From Halomonas sp. BDJS001 (GTDB lineage: Bacteria; Pseudomonadota; Gammaproteobacteria; Pseudomonadales; Halomonadaceae), in the NCBI RefSeq assembly GCF_026104355.1, contig NZ_CP110535.1, positions 496,001 through 560,000 of the forward strand: a stretch of 64,000 nucleotides of DNA. The letters are read 5' to 3'. Positions 28,990 through 38,853 of this stretch are shown here, piece after piece. The notes below the pieces were generated by a model. The model had not been told where the DNA came from and did no database searches. It saw only the letters and a list, made by a program, of their open reading frames with translations. Each line of letters opens with the position of its first letter. The first letter of the stretch is position 1. The position numbers were made by a program, and so were the translations under genes.

Positions 28990-30375
28990 TCAGTGGGGTA
29001 GCGCGATGTCTGGCGCGACGTGCCGAAGCGCGTCGTTAAAAACGGCCTTGATACGTGCTAGCGCGGCATCGTCTTTACCTTCAAAACGCATCACCAGGGC
29101 AGGCGTGGTGTTGGAGGCGCGACACAGCCCCCAGCCATCCTGGTAGTCAACGCGGATACCGTCCAAAGTTGTTTTGATACCTTCGCCGAAGTCGCCCTCG
29201 CGAGCAAGCTTATCCATCAGAGAAAATTTGTTATCGTCGCTAACCGCAATATTAATTTCCGGGGTCGCAACGTCCTGGGGGAAGTGGGCAAAAAAAGTAT
29301 CGGCATCGGCGGCTTGGTTGGCGAGAATCTCTACCAGCCGAGCAGCGGCATAGAGTCCATCGTCAAAACCGTACCAGCGCTCTTTGAAAAAGATGTGCCC
29401 GCTCATTTCACCACCCAGCTGTGCGCCGGTCGCCTGCATACGCGCCTTGATCATCGAATGCCCGGTACGCCACATTTCGGGTTCACCGCCGGCCTCGCTG
29501 ATCACTTTGACCAGATTGCCGGTGCACTTGATGTCAAAAATGACCTTGGCTCCGGGCTGGCGCGCGAGCATATCGGTGGCAAACACCATTAGCAGGTGGT
29601 CGGGATAGATCAACTTGCCTGAGGGTGTCACCACGCCCAGGCGGTCGCCATCTCCATCGAAGGCAAGGCCAATATCTGCCCCAGTTTCATGAACGGTGCG
29701 GATCAGATCCTGCATATTTTCCGGCTTGCCAGGATCAGGGTGATGATGGGGGAAATGGCCATCTATTTCCGCAAACAGCGGGATGGTCTCGATACCTAAT
29801 CGTGCCAGCAGTTGGGGGCCCAGCTCTCCGGCAACGCCATTACCACAGTCGACCACGGCTTTAATCGCTCGATGGATCTTAACGTCGCCTAAAATGCACG
29901 TTAAATAGCGCTCACGGACATCCTGCTGGCTTATGCTGCCTTGTCCAGTTGCCAGCGCCCCGGACTGAATACGCTCAAAAAGCGCCGTGATTGCATCGCC
30001 GGAGAGCGTCTCGCCGCCCAGCACGATTTTAAAGCCGTTATAGTCAGGCGGGTTATGGCTACCGGTGACCATGACGCCCGATTGGGTGCCATCCAGTGTA
30101 TGGGTGGCGAAATAGAGCACCGGGGTGGGCACCATGCCGATGTCGATGACGTCGCACCCAGCGGCGGCCAGGCCCCGCATCAGTGCCGATTGCAGCCGGG
30201 CGCCGGAAAGGCGGCCATCGCGGGCGACCACCACGCTGTATTCGCCCCGCTCGGCGGCTTCAGAACCCACCGCACGCCCGATCATTTCTACCGTCTCTTC
30301 AGTGAGCGTGTCGTCAACGATGCCGCGAATATCGTAGGCGCGAAAAATCGAAGCGGGTACAGGCTGTGCGTTCAT
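28990..30375 (-). CDS. algC: Phosphomannomutase/phosphoglucomutase (AlgC-type)
   Basis: 461 residues. The phosphoserine loop GVMVTGSHNPPDYNGFK lies near residue 100, the metal loop DGDGDRLGVV near 235, the sugar-binding GEMSGHIFF near 318 and the phosphate loop RASNTTPALVMRFE near the C-terminus. It interconverts hexose 6- and 1-phosphates for LPS, exopolysaccharide and nucleotide sugar supply. Placement between argB and dut matches Pseudomonas algC. Sixty bases separate it from dut. Confidence 0.93.
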   Translation of the reverse strand: MNAQPVPASIFRAYDIRGIVDDTLTEETVEMIGRAVGSEAAERGEYSVVVARDGRLSGARLQSALMRGLAAAGCDVIDIGMVPTPVLYFATHTLDGTQSGVMVTGSHNPPDYNGFKIVLGGETLSGDAITALFERIQSGALATGQGSISQQDVRERYLTCILGDVKIHRAIKAVVDCGNGVAGELGPQLLARLGIETIPLFAEIDGHFPHHHPDPGKPENMQDLIRTVHETGADIGLAFDGDGDRLGVVTPSGKLIYPDHLLMVFATDMLARQPGAKVIFDIKCTGNLVKVISEAGGEPEMWRTGHSMIKARMQATGAQLGGEMSGHIFFKERWYGFDDGLYAAARLVEILANQAADADTFFAHFPQDVATPEINIAVSDDNKFSLMDKLAREGDFGEGIKTTLDGIRVDYQDGWGLCRASNTTPALVMRFEGKDDAALARIKAVFNDALRHVAPDIALPH

Positions 30376-30437
30376 AGGGCTTCCCAGCTAAACAGACGTT
30401 GCCTTAACAAGGCTTCCTAAATAGGCGTGATCATTGG

Positions 30438-30896
30438 TTACTGACTGCCAGTGCTGCCAAACCCGCCGCTGCCCCGGGAGGAGTCTTTAAAAGCGTCCAC
30501 CAGGGAGAGTTCGGCTTGTACCACTGGCACAAGCACGTACTGTGCCAGTCGGTCGAAAGGAGCTAGCGTAAACGTACTTTGGCCACGGTTCCAGACCGAA
30601 ATCATCAGCTCGCCCTGGTAATCTGAGTCGATTAAACCGACTAAATTGCCCAGCACGATGCCATGTTTATGCCCCAAACCGGAGCGCGGCAGGATCATGC
30701 CCGCCAAACCCGGATCTTCAATATAGATGGCAATGCCGGTGCGTACGAGCTGGCAATCGCCGGGCGCTAATAGTAACGGCTCATCCAGCAGGGCGCGCAG
30801 ATCCATTCCTGCCGAGCCTTCGGTGGCATAGTGCGGCATGTAATCGTGCAAACGCTCATCTAATACTTTGCACTGTAGGCGGGGACGGGCACTCAT
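30438..30896 (-). CDS. dut: dUTP pyrophosphatase
   Basis: 152 residues with all five trimeric dUTPase motifs: AGMDLRA (1), [10 protein letters not shown] (2), [10 protein letters not shown] (3), [10 protein letters not shown] (4) and the flexible [10 protein letters not shown] (5) at the C-terminus. It removes dUTP and supplies dUMP. ATG overlaps the coaBC TGA (ATGA), giving coupled translation as in enteric coaBC-dut. Confidence 0.97.
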   Translation of the reverse strand: MSARPRLQCKVLDERLHDYMPHYATEGSAGMDLRALLDEPLLLAPGDCQLVRTGIAIYIEDPGLAGMILPRSGLGHKHGIVLGNLVGLIDSDYQGELMISVWNRGQSTFTLAPFDRLAQYVLVPVVQAELSLVDAFKDSSRGSGGFGSTGSQ

Positions 30897-32203
30897 GAGG
30901 ACTCTCCTGGTGTTTGCGTAGGGGGTGTTGTGGGTAGCAACGCGAGCGCTTGACGGATAATGGTGGTGGCCAGCTGGGTCTTCGGCTGTGCAACTTCTGA
31001 GCGGCTCTCGACGCCTTGAGGGGTGTGCCAGAGTAGCCAGGCGGCGTTTTGGTCGCTGCCAAAGCCCAGGCCAGCCTGGGAGACGTCGTTGGCGACGATC
31101 ATATCCAGCCCTTTGCGCTGTAGTTTATCCCGTGCGTAGCGCTCAATCTCCTGGGTTTCGGCGGCGAAGCCGATCACCAGCGGGCGCTGTTTTGCGGGCA
31201 GCGCCGCAACGCCAGCGATAATATCGGGGTTTTTAACCAGGGTCAGAGTGAGTGTGTCGCTATCATCCTGCTTTTTGAGCTTATGCTCGGCAGGGGTTGC
31301 CGCGCGATAGTCGGCCACAGCCGCGCAGCCGATAAACAGCGCTGACTGGGGCGCTAGTCGCTGCGCTTGTGCGTGCATTTGCTCTGCTGACTCAACGTCG
31401 ATCCGCGTAACGCCTTGCGGAGTGGGTAGGTTAACCGGCCCGCTGATCAGCGTGACTTTGGCTCCTTCAGCCACTGCCGCGGCGGCCAGGGCAAAACCCA
31501 TTTTTCCCGAGCTGTGGTTGGAAATGTAACGCACGGGATCCAGCGGTTCCCGGGTGGGGCCAGCGGTAATCACCACATGGGGGGCATTAGTGTGCGGTGC
31601 ATCGGTGAGAAGGGCGCTGGTGACAGGTGCCGCAAACAGCGCCGATACCGCGCTAAAGATCTCTTCAGGTTCGCTCATGCGGCCTGGCCCCACATCGCCG
31701 CAGGCCTGGTCGCCAGCGGCGGGGCCAATCAACTGCCAATCATCGCATTCCAATTGCTGCACGTTGCGCTGGGTGGCGGCGTGACGCCACATCGCCTGAT
31801 TCATCGCCGGAGCAATCAGCTTGGGCGCTTCTGAGGCCAAGCAGAGTGTGGTGAGCAGGTCGTCGGCCATGCCGTGCACCAAACGGGCGATAAGGTCGGC
31901 AGTGGCCGGAGCAATCAGCACCAGATCCGCCCAGCGGGCCAATTCAATATGGCCCATGCCCGCTTCGGCTTCGGGGTCGAGCAAAGAGGTGCGCACTGGC
32001 TCGCCAGAGAGTGCCTGAAGCGTAAGCGGGGTAATAAAGGCCTGGGCTCCGGCGGTCATCACCACGCGCACCTGGCAGCCCGCTTGCTTGAGCAGTCGCA
32101 CAATCAACGCGCTTTTATAGGCAGCGATACCCGCACTGACGCCAAGCAGTATGCGTTTGCCTGCCAGCGTCGAAGCGCTTGTCGAGTTAACAGCAGAGGC
32201 CAT
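30893..32203 (-). CDS. coaBC: Bifunctional phosphopantothenoylcysteine decarboxylase / phosphopantothenate-cysteine ligase
   Basis: 436 residues. The CoaC half (about 12-200) has [19 protein letters not shown] and the active-site cysteine in [10 protein letters not shown]. The CoaB half (about 215-425) has [26 protein letters not shown] and KLKKQDD. Both coenzyme A steps are therefore intact. An N-terminal extension of a dozen residues precedes GKRILLGV. It is first gene of the coaBC-dut unit and divergent from radC across 175 bases. Confidence 0.95.
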   Translation of the reverse strand: MASAVNSTSASTLAGKRILLGVSAGIAAYKSALIVRLLKQAGCQVRVVMTAGAQAFITPLTLQALSGEPVRTSLLDPEAEAGMGHIELARWADLVLIAPATADLIARLVHGMADDLLTTLCLASEAPKLIAPAMNQAMWRHAATQRNVQQLECDDWQLIGPAAGDQACGDVGPGRMSEPEEIFSAVSALFAAPVTSALLTDAPHTNAPHVVITAGPTREPLDPVRYISNHSSGKMGFALAAAAVAEGAKVTLISGPVNLPTPQGVTRIDVESAEQMHAQAQRLAPQSALFIGCAAVADYRAATPAEHKLKKQDDSDTLTLTLVKNPDIIAGVAALPAKQRPLVIGFAAETQEIERYARDKLQRKGLDMIVANDVSQAGLGFGSDQNAAWLLWHTPQGVESRSEVAQPKTQLATTIIRQALALLPTTPPTQTPGESS

Positions 32204-32378
32204 GGTCAGCGATCCCTATCCACGTTCGTAAGGAGGCTTACCATACCACTGGCACTAACAATTTGGCATATTGAGCACAAACAAGGGTAAGCTAGGTTTA
32301 ATGAGGCTTGTTGCTATAAAGCGATGCGTGTTGAGGCTGGCTTCGATCAACATAGATGAGCAGCGTGGGTGAGGTGCG

Positions 32379-33053
32379 ATGGGAATCAATCACTGGCCGG
32401 AAGGTGAGCGGCCCCGGGAAAAGTTACTTAACGTCGGCGCCCAGGCGCTCTCCGACGCTGAATTACTGGCGATTTTTTTGCGCGTTGGCGTGCAGGGGCG
32501 TTCGGCAGTCGATTTAGCACGTGATCTACTCAGCAGTTTTGGCGGCTTGCGCCAACTGTTGGAGGCCGATCAGGAAAGTTTTTGTGCTGCCCGTGGGTTA
32601 GGTAGCGCCAAGTACGCTCAGCTCCAGGCGACGCTTGAGCTGTCGCGGCGCCATTTAGCCAGCCAGTTGGCGCGGGGCAATGCGCTGACATCACCTGCCT
32701 TGGTGCGCCACTACCTGAGTTCGCAGCTACGCCATTTAGGGCATGAGGAGTTTGCGGTGCTTTTTTTGGATACTCAGCACCGAATTATTCGCTATGAATC
32801 GCTGTTTCGCGGTACCCTAGACAGCGCATCTGTATACCCCCGCGAAGTTGCCAAGCGCGCGTTAGAGCTGAGCGCTGGCGCCGTTATCCTGGCGCATAAC
32901 CACCCTTCTGGTGTGGCAGAGCCAAGCGATGCTGATCGACGTATCACGGAACGCCTCAAAGAGGCGCTGGTACTTTTTGACGTGCGCGTGCTGGATCATT
33001 TCGTGGTGGGGGATGGAGAAGTGATCTCTTTTGCCGAGCGTGGCTGGCTATAA
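32379..33053 (+). CDS. radC: RadC family JAB-domain protein
   Basis: 224 residues. The N-terminal helix-hairpin-helix part (about 1-95, with [16 protein letters not shown]) precedes a JAMM-like MPN domain: [15 protein letters not shown], then [19 protein letters not shown], containing the HxH...D metal pattern. The historical DNA-repair role is doubtful; the biochemical function is unsettled. It starts with GATGGGAATC after GAGGTGC. It neighbours coaBC divergently and rpmB downstream, a widely conserved arrangement. Confidence 0.93.
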   Translation: MGINHWPEGERPREKLLNVGAQALSDAELLAIFLRVGVQGRSAVDLARDLLSSFGGLRQLLEADQESFCAARGLGSAKYAQLQATLELSRRHLASQLARGNALTSPALVRHYLSSQLRHLGHEEFAVLFLDTQHRIIRYESLFRGTLDSASVYPREVAKRALELSAGAVILAHNHPSGVAEPSDADRRITERLKEALVLFDVRVLDHFVVGDGEVISFAERGWL

Positions 33054-33140
33054 GCAGCATAAGAATGCACTGCTTTATGCCGTTTTGATTAAGTAGAATG
33101 AGCAAAAAAGTGCTTTTCCAGCCTTTTTTGTGGGTTTTGC

Positions 33141-33169
33141 TTGCTGCAAGTCGGGCGCTCTGGTATAAA
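33141..33169 (+). promoter_or_regulatory. Candidate extended -10 promoter of rpmB-rpmG
   Basis: TTGCTG (33141-33146), a 17-base spacer and TATAAA (33164-33169) with TGG just before it, giving an extended -10. It lies about 140 bases upstream of rpmB and downstream of radC. Confidence 0.7.
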
Positions 33170-33311
33170 GTGCCACCTTTAAACTTGGGTTGAATAACGG
33201 ATTTGGATAAAGCTTGGCGGTTAACGGCGCCGATACCTTCCCTGCTCCGGTTTGCCCGACAGTTTTGAACACTCAGGTAATTATATCCTGGCCAAGCAGT
33301 TGGAGGCTCTA

Positions 33312-33548
33312 ATGTCCAAAGTATGTCAGGTTACCGGCAAGCGTCCGGTAACTGGAAATAACGTTTCACACTCCCAGCGTAAGACACGTCGTCGTTTCTT
33401 GCCAAACCTGCACACTCACCGTTTTTGGGTTGAGTCTGAAAACCGCTTCGTCAAGCTGCGCGTTTCCACTAAAGGAATGCGCATCATCGACAAGAAAGGT
33501 ATCGACACAGTTTTGGGTGAAATTCGTAAGCGCGGCGACGCTATCTAA
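33312..33548 (+). CDS. rpmB: 50S ribosomal protein L28
   Basis: 78 residues from ATG 33312. [36 protein letters not shown] and [14 protein letters not shown] match L28 throughout. ATG is preceded by TTGGAGGC, a strong ribosome site; the open frame to 33252 is upstream leader. L28 sits near the exit site of the large subunit. rpmG follows after 80 bases that contain a tandem repeat. Confidence 0.97.
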   Translation: MSKVCQVTGKRPVTGNNVSHSQRKTRRRFLPNLHTHRFWVESENRFVKLRVSTKGMRIIDKKGIDTVLGEIRKRGDAI

Positions 33549-33562
33549 GCCAGCTTTTTATA

Positions 33563-33617
33563 CCAAGCCCTTTGGGCCAGGTATTTTGGGTCAAGCATTT
33601 CGGCCAAGCATTTTGGG
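33563..33617 (+). repeat. Four imperfect 14-nt tandem repeats between rpmB and rpmG
   Basis: Consecutive units are CCAAGCCCTTTGGG (33563), CCAGGTATTTTGGG (33577), TCAAGCATTTCGG (33591, one base short) and CCAAGCATTTTGGG (33604). Unit 1 is itself partly palindromic. The last unit runs into the GGGAGA ribosome site of rpmG, so copy number could alter spacing or mRNA structure. No function known. Confidence 0.8.
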
Positions 33618-33628
33618 AGAGTTTAACC

Positions 33629-33784
33629 ATGCGCGATAAAATCAAGTTGGTGTCTAGCGCCGGTACGGGCCACTTCTACACCACTGATAAAAACAAGCGG
33701 AACACGCCTGATAAGTTCGAATTCAAGAAATTCGATCCGGTCATCCGCAAGCACGTGATCTACAAGGAAGCCAAGATCAAGTAA
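33629..33784 (+). CDS. rpmG: 50S ribosomal protein L33
   Basis: 51 residues: [35 protein letters not shown] and [12 protein letters not shown]. It has no cysteine pairs, so it is the zinc-independent type, as in E. coli. ATG 33629 follows GGGAGAG; the earlier open frame is only repeat sequence. A strong terminator ends the rpmBG unit. Confidence 0.96.
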   Translation: MRDKIKLVSSAGTGHFYTTDKNKRNTPDKFEFKKFDPVIRKHVIYKEAKIK

Positions 33785-33833
33785 TCGCTGTCGCGATAAT
33801 GATCGGCTTCCACTGCAGGTTAGCGCCTGTTCA

Positions 33834-33858
33834 AAAACCCGGCCCCAAGCCGGGTTTT
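33834..33858 (+). terminator. Rho-independent terminator of rpmB-rpmG
   Basis: AAAACCCGGC (33834-33843) and GCCGGGTTTT (33849-33858) form a 10-bp stem with loop CCCAA, ending in four T. Confidence 0.88.
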
Positions 33859-33938
33859 GCATGCATGCATTTCCCATGTCACAGCTTTGCTAGACCCCTT
33901 CACAAGGCTGTCATTACAAGCCGGTACGATGCCTCACT

Positions 33939-34781
33939 ATGCCCGAACTGCCTGAAGTTGAAACTACCCGCCGCGGAATTGCTCCCTATATTGAAGGCCA
34001 GGAAGTTACCGAAGTGCTGGTGCGTCAGCCGCGGCTGCGTGTACCTGTGCCCGATGACCTGGCCGAGCGGCTGGTGGGCGCGCGCATAGGGGAATTGAAG
34101 CGGCGGGCAAAATACCTGCAGATTCCTGTCCAGCCTGCTAACGGGGGCGAAGGTGACGTTGGTGCGACGCTGCTATGGCACTTGGGTATGTCAGGTAGCC
34201 TGCGGATTGCCCGGGTAGGGGATTTGCCTAAAAAACATGATCACGTGGATGTGGTCACCGCCAGCGGCTATGTACTGCGCTATCACGACCCTCGTCGGTT
34301 TGGCTTTGTGGATTGGCAGGCCGAAGACGAAACACAGGATAAGCGGCTTGCGCACTTGGGCCCCGAGCCATTGTCTGATGCGTTTAACGGCAAATGGCTC
34401 TACACGCTCTCACGCAATAAGCGCGTGGCAGTAAAACCGTTTCTGATGGATAACCAAGTGGTAGTCGGTGCCGGGAATATCTACGCGGCGGAAGCGCTGT
34501 TTATGGCCGGTATTGACCCGCGCCGCACGGCGGGTAGGGTTTCCCGTGCGCGTTACGACGCCTTGGCCCTAGCTGTGAAAGAGGTGCTGGCGGCGGCAAT
34601 TACCCAAGGAGGTACCACGCTGCGGGACTTTGTCAGTGGCCAGGGCGAGCCCGGTTATTTCGCCCAGCGTTTGAATGTTTACGGCCGCCACGGCCAGCCC
34701 TGTTTGCGCTGTGGCGTTGAGCTTCGCCGAATTACGCTTGGCCAGCGTGCCAGCGTGTTTTGCCCCGGCTGCCAGCGCTGA
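33939..34781 (+). CDS. mutM: Formamidopyrimidine-DNA glycosylase (MutM/Fpg)
   Basis: 280 residues. The mature N-terminus [13 protein letters not shown] supplies the catalytic proline and glutamate. The conserved Lys is in ELKRRAKYL (about 57), the helix-two-turn-helix is [21 protein letters not shown] (core [10 protein letters not shown]), and the C-terminal zinc finger has CLRCG...FCPGC. It excises 8-oxoguanine and other oxidised purines. Stand-alone position between rpmG and the methyltransferase gene is common in pseudomonads. Confidence 0.96.
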   Translation: MPELPEVETTRRGIAPYIEGQEVTEVLVRQPRLRVPVPDDLAERLVGARIGELKRRAKYLQIPVQPANGGEGDVGATLLWHLGMSGSLRIARVGDLPKKHDHVDVVTASGYVLRYHDPRRFGFVDWQAEDETQDKRLAHLGPEPLSDAFNGKWLYTLSRNKRVAVKPFLMDNQVVVGAGNIYAAEALFMAGIDPRRTAGRVSRARYDALALAVKEVLAAAITQGGTTLRDFVSGQGEPGYFAQRLNVYGRHGQPCLRCGVELRRITLGQRASVFCPGCQR

Positions 34782-34847
34782 TGGCGACCTATAAGTGCTA
34801 TTGTTTTATCTAAGTATTGCTTTGCTTACGTTTTTTTGGAGATTGCT

Positions 34848-36038
34848 GTGACCCAACGCCTGCGCCTGAATAAAAATGCTGACCGTCGCTTGAAAGCGGG
34901 TCATCTCTGGATCTACTCCAATGAAGTGGATATCAAAGAGACGCCGCTGAAAAACTTTGCGGCAGGCGAAACCGCCTTGGTAGAAGCCTCCAATGGCAAA
35001 GTGATGGCTGTTGCGTATGTGAATCCTCATTCGTTAATTGCTGCCCGGGTCATGTCCCGCGACCCTGAGATGCGCTTGGATCGCTCGCTGTTTGTGCACC
35101 GCTTTAATCAAGCGCTGGCACTGCGCCAGCGCCTCTATGCCCAGCCGTTCTATCGCTTGATCCACGGCGAAGGTGACCTGTTGCCAGGCTTGGTGATTGA
35201 TCGCTTTGGCGATGTCCTCGTCGTGCAGCTCAACACCGCGGGTATGCAGGCGCTGGCGGATGAGATCGTCGATGCGTTGGAAAAAGTCATCAAGCCGGAA
35301 GTGATTGTTTTCCGAAACGATACGGGTGGTCGTCGTCAGGAAGGTCTTGAGGCCCACGTTGAGGTTGTCAAAGGCACACTGCCTGACGAGGTGGTGCTCG
35401 AAGAGAATGGTGCCCGCTTTGTAGTGCCGGTACTTAATGGGCAGAAGACCGGCTGGTTCTTTGATCACCGGGTTAATCGCGAATGGATCAATCGCAATGT
35501 GGAAGGTAAACGCGTGCTGGACGTATTCAGCTACGTAGGCGGTTGGGGCGTACAGGCGGCTGTTCATGGTGCGAAAGCGGTGATGTGCCTTGACTCTTCA
35601 GGCCCGGCGCTGGATCAAGTCGCCCGCAACGCTGCGCTCAATGGCGTGCAGGAGAAGGTGGCGGTGAGTGAGGGAGATGCGTTTGAAGCGTTAGCGGCGC
35701 TGAAGGCGGAGGGCGAGGAGTTCGATGTGGTTATTCTTGATCCTCCCGCATTCATCAAAAAGCGCAAGGATATCCCCAACGGCGAGCGTGCTTATGCCCG
35801 CTTGAATCGGGAAGCCATGCGTTTGTTGGGGCGCGATGGCCTGTTGCTGTCAGCCTCCTGCTCCATGCACCTAGCGCCCGAGCGGCTAATGGATGTGGTG
35901 CGTGGTGCGGTTCGCCACCAGGATCGCCATGGGCAGGTGATTTTCCAAGGTCACCAAGGGCCAGATCATCCGGTGCACCCGGCTATTCCCGAAACGTCTT
36001 ACCTGAAGGCACTGGGTGTGCGGGTGTTCCGCGACTAA
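34848..36038 (+). CDS. rlmI: 23S rRNA (cytosine-C5)-methyltransferase, RlmI-type class I SAM protein
   Basis: 396 residues from GTG 34848, which has GGAG at 34838-34841; the TTG at 34836 lies too close to that site. A PUA domain (RLKAGHLWIYSNEVD, about 15-85) is followed by the EEHD-like linker, then the Rossmann SAM domain: VLDVFSYVGGWGVQAAVHGA, VVILDPPAF and SASCSMH with the catalytic Cys. The likely target is C1962 of 23S rRNA. GQKTGWFFDHRVNR is the family signature. The rlmI name rests on family match; paralogues exist. Confidence 0.88.
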   Translation: MTQRLRLNKNADRRLKAGHLWIYSNEVDIKETPLKNFAAGETALVEASNGKVMAVAYVNPHSLIAARVMSRDPEMRLDRSLFVHRFNQALALRQRLYAQPFYRLIHGEGDLLPGLVIDRFGDVLVVQLNTAGMQALADEIVDALEKVIKPEVIVFRNDTGGRRQEGLEAHVEVVKGTLPDEVVLEENGARFVVPVLNGQKTGWFFDHRVNREWINRNVEGKRVLDVFSYVGGWGVQAAVHGAKAVMCLDSSGPALDQVARNAALNGVQEKVAVSEGDAFEALAALKAEGEEFDVVILDPPAFIKKRKDIPNGERAYARLNREAMRLLGRDGLLLSASCSMHLAPERLMDVVRGAVRHQDRHGQVIFQGHQGPDHPVHPAIPETSYLKALGVRVFRD

Positions 36039-36073
36039 CCACGTTTTGAGCCATCAGCGGAGGAGCCAACGCC

Positions 36074-36508
36074 ATGGAATGGGCGCTACCCGAGCCTTTT
36101 GTGATCGATATCCATGTGGCTGATGAAGCGATTGATGCCTATCAGCACGTCAATAACAGCGAATACCTGCGCTGGGTTGAGCAGATTAGCTGGGCGCACT
36201 CCGAGGCGCTCGGCCTCTCTCTCGAGCGTTACCGCGAGCTTGACCGTGCCATGGTGGTTCACCGCCATGAGCTGGATTATCTGGCACCTGCCTTTGCCGG
36301 CGATGCGTTACAGCTTGCGACCTGGATTGTCGATTGTGACGAGCGCTTCAGTCTGACCCGTCGTTTTCAGCTGGTGCGTGCCGAAGATGCTAAAACGCTG
36401 CTTAACGCCCGCACCCGTTTTGCCTGCGTGGCACTCTCAACGGGGCGGCCCAAGCGTTTACCAGAGGAGTATCGGCGTATTTACGGCAACGCAGTTATTG
36501 TGGAGTGA
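36074..36508 (+). CDS. Acyl-CoA thioesterase, 4HBT hotdog fold
   Basis: 144 residues. The hotdog helix has AYQHVNNSEYLRWVEQISW, with the His-Val-Asn-Asn stretch typical of YbgC/4HBT thioesterases, and the beta strands VVHRHELDYLAPAFAGDAL and TRFACVALSTGRPKRLP. It hydrolyses an acyl-CoA thioester; chain length is unknown. It starts 35 bases after rlmI, after GGAGGAG, so probably the same transcript, and ends with a terminator. Confidence 0.87.
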   Translation: MEWALPEPFVIDIHVADEAIDAYQHVNNSEYLRWVEQISWAHSEALGLSLERYRELDRAMVVHRHELDYLAPAFAGDALQLATWIVDCDERFSLTRRFQLVRAEDAKTLLNARTRFACVALSTGRPKRLPEEYRRIYGNAVIVE

Positions 36509-36564
36509 CGAAGAGTAAAGTGGATTTTTTCGTGTAGAACCGGCAATCGCTAGATTTTTCTCCT

Positions 36565-36591
36565 AAAAACGCCTTAACCGGCGTTTTTTTT
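36565..36591 (+). terminator. Rho-independent terminator after the thioesterase gene
   Basis: AAAAACGCC and GGCGTTTTT pair around TTAACC, followed by eight T (36584-36591). Confidence 0.9.
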
Positions 36592-36681
36592 GTTTTGTGT
36601 TTCTGGGCTGGTGGTCAACGTTAGCTGTGCTGTAATTTGTTTATCAACACGAATGATCTTTACAAGCACAGGAAAAATCCA

Positions 36682-37803
36682 ATGAAAATTGCCGTCCCTA
36701 AAGAGATCAAAAATCACGAATATCGCGTGGCCTTAACGCCGACTGGCGCCCGGGAGTTAACAGGGCGCGGCCATCAAGTGAGCGTTCAAAGCAGTGCCGG
36801 CGAAGGCGCAGGCTTTGCGGACACCGATTACCAGGCTGCCGGCGCACAAATAGAAGCAGATGTGGATGCTTTATGGCGCAACGCTGAGCTGATCCTCAAG
36901 GTGAAAGAGCCGCAGCCGGACGAGGTGGCGCGACTCACCCCACAGCATACGCTGTTCACCTACCTGCACCTGGCCGCCGAAGAGCCCCTTACCCGTGGGC
37001 TGATGGAGAGCGGTGCCACCTGTATCGCCTATGAAACCATTACCGATGCCCGCGGCGGCTTGCCGCTTCTGGCCCCTATGAGCACCGTAGCCGGGCGAAT
37101 GGCGGTGCAAGCAGGGGCTCATAGCCTGGAGAAGGCTCAGGGCGGTGCAGGCGTGCTGCTGCCGGGGGTGCCGGGTGTGGCGCCGGGTAAGGTGACCGTG
37201 ATTGGTGGCGGTGTGGTGGGCGAAAACGCTGCCCGTATGGCGTTGGGGTTAGGCGCAGAGGTCACTATTCTGGATAAGTCGTTAGCGCGATTGGAAGTGC
37301 TGGATGACCGCTACCAGGGCCGCATCAAAACGGTTTACTCCACAGCAGACGCCCTGGAAACGGCCACCCGCGAGTCGGATATGATCATTGGTGCGGTGCT
37401 GGTGCCCGGCGCCGCAGCGCCAAAATTGATTACGCGCAGTATGCTGGCCGATATGAAGCCCGGCAGTGTACTGGTCGATGTGGCCATCGACCAGGGCGGC
37501 TGTTTTGAAACCAGCAAGCCCACCACCCATGCCGAGCCGACCTATATCGTCGATGGGGTGGTGCACTACTGTGTCGCCAATATGCCCGGCGCGGTGGCGC
37601 GTACGTCCACCCAGGGGCTGACCAACGCCACGCTGCCCTTTGTGCTCGCCCTGGCGGATAAAGGCTGGCAGCAGGCGCTAAGAGACGACCCGCACTTCCT
37701 GCCGGGCCTGAACGTACATGCGGGTCAAGTCACTTACCAGGCTGTGGCAGACGCCTTCGGACTGGAGAGCAGCGATCCTGCGAGCGTTGTTGCAGCTAAC
37801 TAA
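36682..37803 (+). CDS. ald: Alanine dehydrogenase
   Basis: 373 residues from ATG 36682 ([20 protein letters not shown]), with AGGA upstream; the earlier in-frame ATG at 36637 adds non-conserved residues. The NAD-binding loop is [19 protein letters not shown] near 172, the catalytic area includes [12 protein letters not shown] and [14 protein letters not shown], and the C-terminal IDQGGCFE and [16 protein letters not shown] are diagnostic. It interconverts alanine with pyruvate and ammonia. A monocistronic gene flanked by a terminator and the convergent slyX. Confidence 0.95.
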   Translation: MKIAVPKEIKNHEYRVALTPTGARELTGRGHQVSVQSSAGEGAGFADTDYQAAGAQIEADVDALWRNAELILKVKEPQPDEVARLTPQHTLFTYLHLAAEEPLTRGLMESGATCIAYETITDARGGLPLLAPMSTVAGRMAVQAGAHSLEKAQGGAGVLLPGVPGVAPGKVTVIGGGVVGENAARMALGLGAEVTILDKSLARLEVLDDRYQGRIKTVYSTADALETATRESDMIIGAVLVPGAAAPKLITRSMLADMKPGSVLVDVAIDQGGCFETSKPTTHAEPTYIVDGVVHYCVANMPGAVARTSTQGLTNATLPFVLALADKGWQQALRDDPHFLPGLNVHAGQVTYQAVADAFGLESSDPASVVAAN

Positions 37804-37876
37804 GTTATCGGAAGCTAGTGGCTGGCGGCTAATCAATTAGTCGCATCGGGGACTATCGATCAAGGCTTCTGTTAGC

Positions 37877-38125
37877 TCAGTAGTGGGGCGGCACATCATC
37901 CTCGGGGCGCTGGCCGCCCTGGGGGTCGCTTGCCTGGAGTGCCTGGTGCTGCTCACGTAGGCGTTCGCGCATCAGGCCGCTGAGCTGCTCCAGTTTCTCC
38001 AGGCGTCGCTCCTGCTGAACCACGGCTTGATCCAGGGTGTCCAGCCAGTGCTCTTGGTGGGCGAGTCGGCTCTCTAAAGACTCAAGGCGTTGAGCCAGGT
38101 CAGCAGGCGATAATTCGTGGGTCAT
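37877..38125 (-). CDS. slyX: SlyX family coiled-coil protein
   Basis: 82 residues: a heptad-rich helix (about 8-62, [19 protein letters not shown]) and the C-terminal PPHY that ends most SlyX proteins. The function is unknown; it may be a cytosolic coiled-coil partner. It is divergent from the cold-shock gene, with 111 bases between starts. Confidence 0.88.
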   Translation of the reverse strand: MTHELSPADLAQRLESLESRLAHQEHWLDTLDQAVVQQERRLEKLEQLSGLMRERLREQHQALQASDPQGGQRPEDDVPPHY

Positions 38126-38236
38126 GATATCATTGCAACCTTATGTAGTAGTATGCCAGTGCTATTGGGAATGGGCCTGATAGTGCCGGTATTGTCCTTC
38201 GTCTGTTACCCATACAACAAGAGAGCTTTTTTTTCT

Positions 38237-38788
38237 ATGAACCCAAAAGTTGTGTTTCGCTGTTTCTTAATCAGTGTATTACTTGCCGCCCCCACGCCAC
38301 TGTTGCTGGCGGGGATTGTTCATTTAACCGATAGTGCCCTCGCCGAGCTGTGGATGGCCGAGCTGGCAATCAGTGGAGTTAGCGGTGTCTATATTGCCGT
38401 TGCTATAGGTAGTTTTATTGTTCTGTGGATTGGCACACTAGCGTCTGCCGCTTTTGCGCCCTCGATCGTGGTGGCGCCGGTGGCTCATGCCAAGCCAACA
38501 TCACGCCAGCCCCAGGCAGCCGCTTCGTTGGACGATGATGAGGAAGAAGATATCATCGATCCTAACGATGGCCGTGAAGAGGGTGAAGTGAAGTGGTTCA
38601 ACACCAACAAAGGCTACGGTTTTATTACCCGCGATAATGGCGAAGACGTGTTTGTACACTTCCGGGCCATTCGGGGCCGTGGGCCGCGAATGCTGGCAGA
38701 AGGCCAAATCGTGCGTTATCACGTGATTAAAATGAGCGTGGTTTGCAGGCCGACGATGTCAGTATTATTGAGTGAGCCTTACGGCTAG
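38237..38788 (+). CDS. Membrane-anchored cold-shock-domain protein, C-terminus apparently frameshifted
   Basis: 183 residues as read from ATG 38237. Two hydrophobic spans (about 7-30 and 45-75) and an acidic linker ([14 protein letters not shown], about 98-111) precede a cold-shock domain from 115: [15 protein letters not shown] (RNP1) and DVFVHF (RNP2, 137-142). After VRYHVIK (residue 165) the frame gives [10 protein letters not shown], which is not cold-shock-like, while the -1 frame gives [14 protein letters not shown] and a TGA at 38773-38775, exactly the expected end. A single A seems missing from the A-run 38729-38732. The role is unknown; a nucleic-acid-binding domain tethered to the membrane is inferred. 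Confidence 0.8.
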   Translation: MNPKVVFRCFLISVLLAAPTPLLLAGIVHLTDSALAELWMAELAISGVSGVYIAVAIGSFIVLWIGTLASAAFAPSIVVAPVAHAKPTSRQPQAAASLDDDEEEDIIDPNDGREEGEVKWFNTNKGYGFITRDNGEDVFVHFRAIRGRGPRMLAEGQIVRYHVIKMSVVCRPTMSVLLSEPYG

Positions 38789-38810
38789 CTAAATGGTTAG
38801 TTGGATAGCA

Positions 38811-38836
38811 AACGACCCCGCCTTGGCGGGGTCGTT
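38811..38836. terminator. Strong hairpin between the cold-shock gene and the dap operon
   Basis: AACGACCCCGCC and GCGGGGTCGTT form an 11-bp stem around TTG. There is only a weak T-run, but it sits between convergent units and could serve both. Confidence 0.75.
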
Positions 38837-38853
38837 GTCGTTAACGCACCCGA

